Source: an archaeon (lineage in GTDB: Archaea > Asgardarchaeota > Heimdallarchaeia > Hodarchaeales > S146-22). Taken from it: 10,863 nucleotides of DNA. This document shows positions 1-6,949 of this stretch, piece after piece (positions within the stretch are counted from its first letter, which is position 1; every line of letters begins with the position of its first letter). The notes under the pieces are model-generated. The model saw only the letters and a list, made by a program, of their open reading frames with translations, searched no databases and was not told where the DNA came from. Both the position numbers and the translations under genes were made by a program. The stretch spans positions 1 to 10,863 of the forward strand of contig JAJRXH010000325.1 in assembly GCA_024276395.1 (NCBI GenBank), read 5' to 3'.

Positions 1-3000
1 GAGTGCAACCGTTAGCAAATGAAAAGACAATTCAAAGCTATATTCACGCTTTAAGGTACGTGATGTCGCACCAAACAGTAAGGCAAGGTTCTCATGACGA
101 TTTGCCCACTGACGAAAGTGTAAGATGAACATCAATCCACTTGTACCAAGTATTACGAGCGCTTGGAACAACAACATCAAGTTGATTCTTACAGACTCGT
201 GAATGTCAAGTTGGTACAGTTTTAGAGGTAATTCATTCGACGTGAGTCGTTTTTCCAGTGAAAACAGGGGATTAGATTCAAATATGGAATTGAGAGTGTT
301 CACCACCTCATTAATTCGTGTTTCCTCTTTCATGGTCATTAATAAGAATTCGCCTTGATAGGAGGTGGGAAGACTCGTTGCATTCATGATGACTTCGAAA
401 AAGGGTTGAGGTATGATTATTGGTATCTTCAGTTCTGAAGAACTCATGGAGCTCGTGGATGATTCAGGTAACTCGTTAATTCCGGGGAATTCCTTGAAAA
501 AATTAATGATTTCCAACGAAATGTCATATCGTTGTGGTCCCACGCTCTCATATGATGGAATTCTCAAGATGATTCGTGCTCCCACGTCCATTGACACTAA
601 TGACTGTAATTCTTGGTGAATGAGGGCAGGAATTGGTAAACTGAGATTAATGGCGACATTGACGTCATTCCCTATTAGTGAGTTGGCTTTTTCTTTTAGA
701 GAAGAAACGAGGGCTGCAATCTCTGGTGGAACTAAATCCTTTTTGTCTTGTAAAATGTGTTGAAATGAATCCATGTTTAATCCAATGAGCACGTAGGATA
801 CGTGGGAGTCACCCAAGGGACTGATCATGGCGAAATGAAGTGATGAAACCGTTTTCACATCATTTAATGCCTTGATCTGATTGATGATGGACGTGTTATC
901 CACATCAATTCCTTCAAGTCGTAAGTCTGCACCCACGTTCATGAATGAATTTACCAATGCATTATTCATGTCTTTTTGGATGTTAAGATACGTGACTGAT
1001 GACAATGTCACGGTCAGGATGAGGAAAGTGAGGAGGCGAAGCTGTACTGGAGGTCTTTCTGAACAAATTCTCATTACCACGTGTCTAATCATGAATGATG
1101 CAGTTCTTCTACTTCTTGATAGTCGGTGACCGATGTGGGCAAGGATTCTAGGATGATAAGTGAAAAAGATGCTAGTCACGAGCCATAAGTTCACGAAAAA
1201 AACTAATCCTCTTAACGTGAAGGTGGCTACAGGTGTCACGTCAGTTGCTTGTTCTAACCAGTTTCGAATTTCTGTTAACAGTAAGATCAGAATCAGACCG
1301 ATCACGTGAAATGCCACCTGGTACTTGCTGACCTTTTTTTCTTCAAGGCTACTGCGTGATGGCTGTAGGTTGACGGACGAAGAAGAAGTGATGAGGTTAC
1401 TGCTCCCATCGCTGCTTAGTAAGAAAGCTCTTTTTCTCAGAACCGAATAAAATGAATTCTGATGAAGAATGATCATCACGATGTATACTTGGATTACTGC
1501 GGCTGTGAATGAGAGAACCGTATTCCTTGCATTGGTGAAAGTGTCCAGTACTTGCTGCCACGTGAGGAGTGACAAGAAGAAAATTTGAGTGGCAAAGAAG
1601 GAATGTCCAACCGTACCCAGCGTCGTTAGAATGCTGATGAAGAAGAGAGCGATGGTCAGGCTGCCACAGAACAACACGACTCTTTCCGTGACGATGAGGT
1701 ACGGAACGTGCTTTTTCATCGATAAGCCTCTTAGAACGAGCTTGCGGATGATTTCCCATTTTTCCTCGGAAGAAAATGTCGTAAATTCCGTGTGGATGAT
1801 GAAGCCCGTGAGAACAATGATTACCACAAAAACCAAGGCAGAAAGAATGAATGCATTGTTCATTCTGATTTTTGCATCGACAAGCTGGACGAAAAACGGT
1901 TGAATTTTTATTTTTTCTTCTACTTGATATAATTCTCTTAAGCCTTTTTCTTGATAGTAATGCCGCCCCCATTGATAAAAGGCGTCTTCCAGCATTACTA
2001 GCTTGTTTTTTCCAAGACCAATGAAGTCATTGGTGTTAGAATCTCTCTCTTTAAAGCTAAACCAAGTTTCAAGGATGACATGGATGTCAGTAAAGGCTGA
2101 ATTATGAGGAAAATTCCTAAATAGTGATTCAAAAAAAGATCTTGATGCGAACAATAACGATTGCATTGATATCGGAATGCCGACTTGCATCACGCCGATT
2201 TGATCGAGCAGTAATCGAATGTCTCTAAAACTGTATGATTCCTCGGTAACATGCAAGTTGGAATCATTTACTTGTACTGACACGGTGTTAGTCATGTCGG
2301 TAATGTTGAATGGTAATACTTTTTGAGGATCGAAGCCATATCTGTCTAGATACGAGAGGCCTTCCTCTGGTCTATCTTTAATGGAGACAAGGTTTAACGA
2401 GATGAAATTGTGCTGCAAGACATCATTGCTAATGGCTCCTTCTAATTCTAATTGCTTCCAAATCCAGTGATCATCGGGAAGCACGATGATGTCAACGCTA
2501 GCCGAGATTGGGATGGAGGAAGTCTCATTCCCAATGAGAGCTTGAGCATTAACAATGGTTATTGTCAATAGCTTTTCTCTTGTCATCACTCGTTTCACGA
2601 GCGCATCACTCGATGACGCCCACGACGTGATGTTCACTTCAATCTCTTTTATGAGATCTGTCACGTTCTTGCTAAAGTCTGGTCGTGCTGGTCCAGTGAG
2701 AAAGGGATGCTCTTTCGTGATGACATCAATGAAATGACCGTATGGATAAGCAGCATCCGTCACGCGAGTCTGAACTTCTCTTCCCATGATGCTAAGACTG
2801 AAAATACCATGAAACAATAAAAATAGTAACAAGGCAAGGAAAAACATCGATCGTAACTGCAGCTTTCTTGTCATCTTCATGTAATAAAAGAGAGAAAACC
2901 TCAGCCGTGTCAAGACTCTCTCGGATGGTTGATTCATTTTGTTACTTGTCCCGATGACCGTGAGTATCATTCGTGAACCTCTAATGAGGGTAACTCCCAT

Positions 3001-3105
3001 CATCCCAACTAGTAAAAGAATGACCAGTAACATTTCTGACAGGTACAAACCCACTACTAGTGCTTGAAGTAGGATTAATGTCAGGATCATGTATCTATTC
3101 ATCAT
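1..3105 (-). CDS. FtsX/MacB-family ABC transporter permease, C-terminus beyond window
   Basis: An uninterrupted minus-strand frame runs from a stop at 3186-3184 to the left edge, giving about 1035 residues from the ATG at 3105. Predicted membrane segments fall near residues 6-22, 25-42, 85-103, 415-435, 474-497, 525-545, 595-613, 627-645, 688-705 and 972-992. Two large exterior domains lie at about 105-414 and 706-970. The second begins with VGADLRLEG and continues into IKALNDVKTVSSL, a typical MacB periplasmic-core pattern. The cytoplasmic stretch near residue 448 (EEKWEIIRKLVLRGLSMKK) and the one after the last visible helix (NLALLFGATSRTLKREY) match the FtsX signature in which a short amphipathic helix follows a membrane segment. 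The family works with an ATP-binding subunit, usually to export lipids or peptides or to transmit force across the membrane; no such ATPase is in the window. The start is uncertain: TTG at 3171 is in frame, and neither start has a strong ribosome site. The gene follows the broken surface-protein gene by about 135 bases with no T-run between them, so co-transcription is likely. The family is clear; the substrate is unknown. Confidence 0.85.
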   Translation of the reverse strand, partial: MMNRYMILTLILLQALVVGLYLSEMLLVILLLVGMMGVTLIRGSRMILTVIGTSNKMNQPSERVLTRLRFSLFYYMKMTRKLQLRSMFFLALLLFLLFHGIFSLSIMGREVQTRVTDAAYPYGHFIDVITKEHPFLTGPARPDFSKNVTDLIKEIEVNITSWASSSDALVKRVMTREKLLTITIVNAQALIGNETSSIPISASVDIIVLPDDHWIWKQLELEGAISNDVLQHNFISLNLVSIKDRPEEGLSYLDRYGFDPQKVLPFNITDMTNTVSVQVNDSNLHVTEESYSFRDIRLLLDQIGVMQVGIPISMQSLLFASRSFFESLFRNFPHNSAFTDIHVILETWFSFKERDSNTNDFIGLGKNKLVMLEDAFYQWGRHYYQEKGLRELYQVEEKIKIQPFFVQLVDAKIRMNNAFILSALVFVVIIVLTGFIIHTEFTTFSSEEKWEIIRKLVLRGLSMKKHVPYLIVTERVVLFCGSLTIALFFISILTTLGTVGHSFFATQIFFLSLLTWQQVLDTFTNARNTVLSFTAAVIQVYIVMIILHQNSFYSVLRKRAFLLSSDGSSNLITSSSSVNLQPSRSSLEEKKVSKYQVAFHVIGLILILLLTEIRNWLEQATDVTPVATFTLRGLVFFVNLWLVTSIFFTYHPRILAHIGHRLSRSRRTASFMIRHVVMRICSERPPVQLRLLTFLILTVTLSSVTYLNIQKDMNNALVNSFMNVGADLRLEGIDVDNTSIINQIKALNDVKTVSSLHFAMISPLGDSHVSYVLIGLNMDSFQHILQDKKDLVPPEIAALVSSLKEKANSLIGNDVNVAINLSLPIPALIHQELQSLVSMDVGARIILRIPSYESVGPQRYDISLEIINFFKEFPGINELPESSTSSMSSSELKIPIIIPQPFFEVIMNATSLPTSYQGEFLLMTMKEETRINEVVNTLNSIFESNPLFSLEKRLTSNELPLKLYQLDIHESVRINLMLLFQALVILGTSGLMFILHFRQWANRHENLALLFGATSRTLKREYSFELSFHLLTVAL

Positions 3106-3239
3106 CGTCTTGCACCACGAAAGCCAAGTTAATGGTTTTTGCTTGTTACCGTGATGTTTTTGATGATTCAAGACAGGAATTAATTAGAAATCCTCTTTGA
3201 GGAAAGATTGAAGAGTGAAAACGAATGAATGACGGATCA

Positions 3240-3806
3240 TTAAAATTCTTCGTCGTCGGATGGGATTGGCTTCTTGGAAGGAGGAGGCCTGGTCTGTTCT
3301 GGAGATGTGGAAGTGACCGTCATTTCGTCTCCAAGCTCCAGTTCCTCCTCTTCTTGATGGAACGTTGCTGCGGTGGTTCTATTTCTAATCTTCTTTCGGA
3401 TTCGTGCCAAGGTAACGATGCCAATGCTTCCAGAAGTGATGATTGAGGCGACTTCAATCGGATGATGAAAAATCAAAGAGAGAATGGTCAACAGAACTAC
3501 TAAAATGAAAATCAGAAAGGTTACAAGTGGCCCAATGTCAGTTGATTCAGAGGTAGTTCCACCATTCGTTGAAAAGTTTTCTGGTGTCCAATCCGTGACG
3601 TGAATGGCGTAAATGCACTGAGTTGACTTGCGATCTAAGAGAAAGATTCTCTGACTCTCGTTGTCCACTCGAATCTCACTTATTGAGATCGCGTCTTCTT
3701 CATGACTTACCAGCTTGCCATTGAGAGTATCAATCCAACCAATGAGAGGCGTGTCATTGGTTGGGTTGAAGCGAAATGACAGGGACATCACCGAAATGTG
3801 AAGCAA
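3240..3806 (-). CDS. C-terminal fragment of the second surface-protein copy (frameshifted)
   Basis: This 188-residue frame matches residues of about 366-536 of the intact paralogue at 5008-6618. Shared blocks include NPLIG/TPLIG, ISISEI, RIF.LD, QCIY and TPENF, then a hydrophobic pair around HHPIE, a basic stretch (RIRKKIRNR), an acid-rich tail and the terminal DEEF. The nominal start is a TTG directly after an in-frame TAA and has no ribosome site. The first dozen residues do not match the paralogue, whereas a third reading frame at 3765-3810 does (S-H-F-G-D-V, then VISLQ). It is therefore best read as the downstream part of the gene that begins at 4849, separated by two frame changes, and not as an independent gene. 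A sequencing or assembly error would make it simply the end of an intact protein of about 535 residues. Confidence 0.7.
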   Translation of the reverse strand: MLHISVMSLSFRFNPTNDTPLIGWIDTLNGKLVSHEEDAISISEIRVDNESQRIFLLDRKSTQCIYAIHVTDWTPENFSTNGGTTSESTDIGPLVTFLIFILVVLLTILSLIFHHPIEVASIITSGSIGIVTLARIRKKIRNRTTAATFHQEEEELELGDEMTVTSTSPEQTRPPPSKKPIPSDDEEF

Positions 3807-3826
3807 TTAAATAAAGTATTAGTATT
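3754..3826 (-). other. double frameshift zone joining the two halves of the broken surface-protein gene
   Basis: Comparison with the intact paralogue requires three frames in succession. The frame from 4849 matches through the FD at 3838-3833. The next frame matches over about 3765-3810 (SHFGDVPVISLQ against SYFGKVYVVSLRQ). The frame of 3240-3806 then matches from about 3763 onward. The second switch is explained exactly by one extra base in the CCC (minus strand) at 3765-3763: removing it aligns SLQPTNDTPLIG with SLRQANENPLIG without gaps. The first switch lies near 3804-3812 in AT-rich sequence, beside a tandem AATACT duplication at 3826-3815. Confidence 0.65.
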
Positions 3827-4849
3827 GAATAAATCGAAGCATGTAGTGCCTGTCCAAGTAAACGCCCTTGAATATTGTACTTGCTGCTTTATTAATTCTT
3901 CATCCGGTAATTGGAACTTATGAATTTTCTTGAGAAGGCGAGAGAAATTAACAGTGGTATCTTCTTGTAGTTGTCTCTGTTCATCATTACTCGGTGAAAG
4001 GATCTCATGAACTTGCAAGAAAAACTCTTCAGATTCAATGACTTTATTGTTGTTATCGAAGATGGTCAGTGAATAGGTAACGCCGAATCCGCGGGTCGTG
4101 AGACTCGTTCGGGTGAGATGGTTAAAGTAAATTGAAATGGTTTCATTGTCGTTAAGTGAGGAACTGGATTCATTGTTCGTGCATGTCTCCGTGGGTGATG
4201 GGAGAATCAAGGGTACCTCACGAAGACGCAAGGGAGTTTCATTGAGATTGATGTATTCAAGACGTGGGGGCACGGAACCCATGTCAAGGATGATCAAGTA
4301 GGGAGCAACGGGAACGAAATCCCAGGCAGCAACATCGAGACTCGTCAAGTTAATTTCATCGAGAATGGTTCCGTCATCGTCAAGATGATAGAGAAAGGAT
4401 TGCCTATCTCTAGTAGTGTTGCTTGTAAGGTTTGCTTCTTTAAATGTTAACAAGAAAAAAGTCTCGTCCACGTCAAATCTCAAGAGCCACGGATCCCCTA
4501 ATCGGGTCATGGGCCAGAACATCCCATTAGGAAGCTTGACATCCTCAATGATCTTCGCGAGTGTCATTGATGTTTTGTTTAGTAAGAGAATCTTGTTCAT
4601 GGCATTAATTAGTAGGTATTGATCATTGATGTCAAAGGACCGAATGGCTGTTATTGACACGTCATTGATGCTTGCTTCGCATCTACCAATGAGCCCTTTT
4701 TTGGTAAGTTCATGTTGGAATGCCGTGCTGACTGCGAGATTGTCATTAGCCAGTAACATTGGAAGAATGAAACCTAGAATGCAAATCCACGTGAGAAGAA
4801 TTTTTCTGGTGGGTGTACTTTGAAACAAGAGTGAGATGGCTGACTTCAC
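3788..4849 (-). CDS. N-terminal part of the second exported surface protein (frameshifted paralogue)
   Basis: The 353-residue product begins at a GTG at 4849, set by a strong GGAGG at 4861-4857 seven bases upstream. An N-terminal signal or anchor lies at residues 17-34 (LLTWICILGFILPMLL). The exterior region aligns along its length with the paralogue at 5008-6618: AIRSFDINDQ, KIILL-type strands, VKLPNG, LRFDVD, INLT, LINLNETPLRL-type, TRTS and GFG. It holds about eight N-x-S/T sequons, as expected of an archaeal glycosylated surface domain. Alternating short hydrophobic strands suggest a beta-propeller-like or beta-sandwich fold, but this is inference. After about residue 345 it diverges and stops at 3790-3788, where the paralogue continues in another frame. 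Together with 3240-3806 it reconstitutes the paralogue's length. It is either a pseudogene or a gene carrying sequence errors. Confidence 0.75.
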   Translation of the reverse strand: MKSAISLLFQSTPTRKILLTWICILGFILPMLLANDNLAVSTAFQHELTKKGLIGRCEASINDVSITAIRSFDINDQYLLINAMNKILLLNKTSMTLAKIIEDVKLPNGMFWPMTRLGDPWLLRFDVDETFFLLTFKEANLTSNTTRDRQSFLYHLDDDGTILDEINLTSLDVAAWDFVPVAPYLIILDMGSVPPRLEYINLNETPLRLREVPLILPSPTETCTNNESSSSLNDNETISIYFNHLTRTSLTTRGFGVTYSLTIFDNNNKVIESEEFFLQVHEILSPSNDEQRQLQEDTTVNFSRLLKKIHKFQLPDEELIKQQVQYSRAFTWTGTTCFDLFNTNTLFNCFTFR

Positions 4850-4856
4850 GGGCGTT

Positions 4857-4863
4857 CCTCCTT
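4857..4863 (-). promoter_or_regulatory. ribosome binding site AAGGAGG for the GTG start at 4849
   Basis: AAGGAGG on the minus strand ends seven bases before the GTG. It is the strongest such site in the window, and it decides the non-ATG start of the gene. Confidence 0.7.
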
Positions 4864-4884
4864 CATTAATCAGGGGATGACTTG

Positions 4885-4897
4885 GTATTATTTTTCG
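4885..4897 (-). promoter_or_regulatory. possible archaeal promoter (BRE/TATA-like) of the second surface-protein copy
   Basis: The minus strand reads CGAAAAATAATA here, a purine-rich BRE-like start followed by a TATA-like A/T box. It lies about 40 bases upstream of the GTG at 4849, which would place transcription start just ahead of the GGAGG site. The 158-base gap between the two copies has no T-run, so readthrough from the upstream copy is also possible. Confidence 0.3.
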
Positions 4898-5007
4898 TCG
4901 GCATTTTCAATGGTAAATTTAGATATTTTTTTAGCGAATTTTTCGATTTTTAACAGTGTTTCAGTCATTGGTTAACGTGCAAGCAAGAGCAAGTGATTAA
5001 TTACTCC

Positions 5008-6618
5008 TTAAAATTCCTCGTCGTTATTTTTGGAGTCTCGTGTAACTGTTTCAGAGGAATGAGCTGTCAAGGAAGCAGAGATCTCATCGTTCATTTCACC
5101 TCCGAATTCGAGAACGTCTTCTTTTTGATTGCTCGTTCGAATGTTCCTCGTTCTTTTTCTTATTCGCTTGACGACAATGAAACTGGTGACTGTTAGGATG
5201 ACTACAATTGCCGTTTCAATGGGATGACGAAATGTGAAATCGAGGGGAAACAAAAGAATGAGTATCACGGGAAGAATTTTGACCCATGGGTCATCATCAG
5301 TGTCATTTGAATCGTTCCCGTCTTCCAGCAAAAAATTCTCTGGGGTCAAGTCCGTGATGGTAATGACATAAATGCATTGAGAAAATTCAGCATCAAGCAT
5401 GAAAATTCTTGATCCGTTTTTTTCAACCTTGATCTCAGAGATGGAGATGCCATCCTCGTTGCCATTAACAGGCTTACTGGCAAGAACATCCACGATGCCA
5501 ATGAGAGGATTCTCGTTCGCTTGCCGTAAAGACACGACATACACTTTTCCAAAATACGACATGATGGCTGCATCATTTCCATCTATGTCAAAATTGTAGA
5601 CATTCCAGAGATTAAATGCCAATCCCGGCGGAGGTTTAATGTTAGAGTTGATCCTGTACTCTGTGGTTAACGAGAAATGACTAGAGACATTGTTGTTGCT
5701 CGTGTTTGGTGGTGGATTTGAATCCTCATCCACTGAAGGAACGTCATATAGTTGGATGAAATACGATGAATATAAAGAGTCTCGGTTTTCATTTACAACA
5801 TTCATGAAAAACAAGATCCCAAATCCATCAGGTGTCTGGCTGGTTCGCGTGATGGCGTTAAATTTTACGTAAAGGATGTTGTTGTCATTAAGTTCGAGAT
5901 ATGAGGTTATCACGCGTGGAATGTTGATGGGGAACTTATGAAGTTGCAAGGGTGTTTCATTGATGTTGATGTACATCAGTCGACTATGAGTATAGTACAC
6001 GTTCTGATCGTAAGTGGAGGATTCAGAGAAAATGACGTCTTTAACAATCAAGTAGGGTTTGTGGGGTAAGATATCTCCAGGATACTTGACTTGCAAGGCT
6101 GTGAGATTAATGAAATGAAGAATGGAACAATCAACACTGAGGTGATAGGCAAACCAAGAATATTCATCTTCAGAATTAGAAACATTTCTCTTGAGTGATG
6201 CAGTCACGTAAAATGTGCCATCAACGTCGAACCGTATTCGTTCTAGTGCCCCCAACTCTCTCACGTTACGGACACTACCGTTTGGAAAGGTAACTTCATT
6301 GATGATCTTCACCAAATCTAACGTGGTGATATTTAGTAATGCGATTTTATCTCCAGCATTGATTATCACGTGTTGGTCATTGATATCAAAGGATCGAATG
6401 TCGGTTACTTGAGCTTCATTTAAGTCTTTTCTCTCACGAGCACTGATGAGCCCGTTTTCGACCATTTCATAGTTAAAAGTTCCAGCCGGGGTGACAAAGT
6501 CGAAGAAGATGAAGTGGAAATTGATTAAGATGATCATGAGGAGTAATCCGACACGAAGGATTGATTTCTTCATGTTATCATCACGGTGACAGTCGAGTAT
6601 TGCTGTCATCTTCATCAT
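5008..6618 (-). CDS. exported, membrane-anchored surface protein (intact copy), family not recognised
   Basis: The 536-residue product has a hydrophobic export segment at about residues 22-45, preceded by MKKS at 16-19. A large exterior domain follows at about 46-440, with about ten N-x-S/T sequons. A hydrophobic hairpin comes next (about 446-463 and 467-483, joined by RHPIE), then a basic cluster (KRIRKRTR) and an acidic tail ending in NNDEEF. Repeated strand-like blocks such as RSFDINDQ, IRFDVDGTF and VYVVSL hint at a beta-propeller-like fold; this is inference. Start choice is open. GGGAGAGG touches the ATG at 6618 and is nine bases from an in-frame ATG at 6609, which therefore fits better; an ATG at 6573 would give the most usual signal peptide. 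The protein is the paralogue of the broken gene immediately downstream, and both precede the FtsX-type permease, suggesting an accessory or cargo-related role at the cell surface. Membrane topology of the tail is ambiguous: the basic cluster favours a cytoplasmic tail, whereas two full spans would put it outside. Confidence 0.8.
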   Translation of the reverse strand: MMKMTAILDCHRDDNMKKSILRVGLLLMIILINFHFIFFDFVTPAGTFNYEMVENGLISARERKDLNEAQVTDIRSFDINDQHVIINAGDKIALLNITTLDLVKIINEVTFPNGSVRNVRELGALERIRFDVDGTFYVTASLKRNVSNSEDEYSWFAYHLSVDCSILHFINLTALQVKYPGDILPHKPYLIVKDVIFSESSTYDQNVYYTHSRLMYININETPLQLHKFPINIPRVITSYLELNDNNILYVKFNAITRTSQTPDGFGILFFMNVVNENRDSLYSSYFIQLYDVPSVDEDSNPPPNTSNNNVSSHFSLTTEYRINSNIKPPPGLAFNLWNVYNFDIDGNDAAIMSYFGKVYVVSLRQANENPLIGIVDVLASKPVNGNEDGISISEIKVEKNGSRIFMLDAEFSQCIYVITITDLTPENFLLEDGNDSNDTDDDPWVKILPVILILLFPLDFTFRHPIETAIVVILTVTSFIVVKRIRKRTRNIRTSNQKEDVLEFGGEMNDEISASLTAHSSETVTRDSKNNDEEF

Positions 6619-6736
6619 CCTCTCCCTTGTAGTTTCTTCATTTTTCTAATGGTGATAAACTAGGTTGATATCAGGAGCTGGGTGAAAAAGCATTTTCCTG
6701 TAACGTGCTCTTTCAAGATCTAAAATTTTCACGACC

Positions 6737-6743
6737 AATTATA
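6737..6743 (-). promoter_or_regulatory. possible TATA box of the surface-protein/permease unit
   Basis: The minus strand reads TATAATT here, directly downstream of the palindrome at 6749-6760. Transcription would start near 6712 and give a leader of about 95 bases. No clear BRE is visible, so the call is tentative. Confidence 0.3.
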
Positions 6744-6748
6744 CTCAG

Positions 6749-6760
6749 ATAACATGTTAT
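6749..6760. promoter_or_regulatory. 12-bp perfect palindrome ATAACATGTTAT, possible operator
   Basis: A perfect inverted repeat sits five bases upstream of a TATA-like box on the minus strand. Dimeric archaeal regulators often bind such sites next to the BRE/TATA. The function is inferred from position only. Confidence 0.3.
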
Positions 6761-6842
6761 TTTGTTCCAATGAATAAAATAATTCGTAGTGGATGCGATA
6801 TCACACGAGATCTGAGGCAAGAGACATTACTACCCGTATCGT

Positions 6843-6862
6843 GTTGGTTAATGTTGGTTAAT
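6843..6862. repeat. tandem 10-bp duplication GTTGGTTAAT x2
   Basis: Two exact adjoining copies lie in the intergenic region and are followed by AAATAAAT. This is probably replication slippage; no function is apparent. Confidence 0.6.
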
Positions 6863-6882
6863 AAATAAATGTTGAATTGATG

Positions 6883-6903
6883 AAAATGAAAAAATGAGAA
6901 AAA
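6883..6903 (-). terminator. T-rich archaeal-type terminator after the secreted-protein gene
   Basis: Read on the minus strand, three T-runs (5, 6 and 4 bases) occur within 21 bases, about 50 bases beyond the stop of the gene ending at 6950. Archaeal intrinsic termination depends on T-tracts in the non-template strand, with no hairpin needed. Confidence 0.4.
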
Positions 6904-6949
6904 TGATGTGAACCTTGGTCATTTTCTTGGTTGTTATTTTCTCTTTTAG

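Larger units (their letters stand above)
6619..6949. other. intergenic region upstream of the intact surface-protein gene
   Basis: No gene is seen in these 331 bases. The stretch holds a T-rich tract on the minus strand just after the secreted-protein gene, a 10-bp tandem duplication at 6843-6862, a 12-bp palindrome at 6749-6760 and a TATA-like TATAATT (minus) at 6743-6737. This is the arrangement expected of a terminator followed by the promoter of the surface-protein/permease unit. Confidence 0.5.

Noticed and set aside
1397..1972. 191-codon minus-strand open frame
   Set aside because: It lies in another frame of the permease gene. The permease frame is open through the whole stretch and has membrane helices and FtsX motifs here, while this frame is Cys/His-rich with no protein-like pattern.
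3754..3826. programmed ribosomal frameshifting in the second surface-protein copy
   Set aside because: Two separate shifts are required, no slippery heptamer with a downstream structure is evident, and the intact paralogue needs none. Decay or sequence error is simpler.
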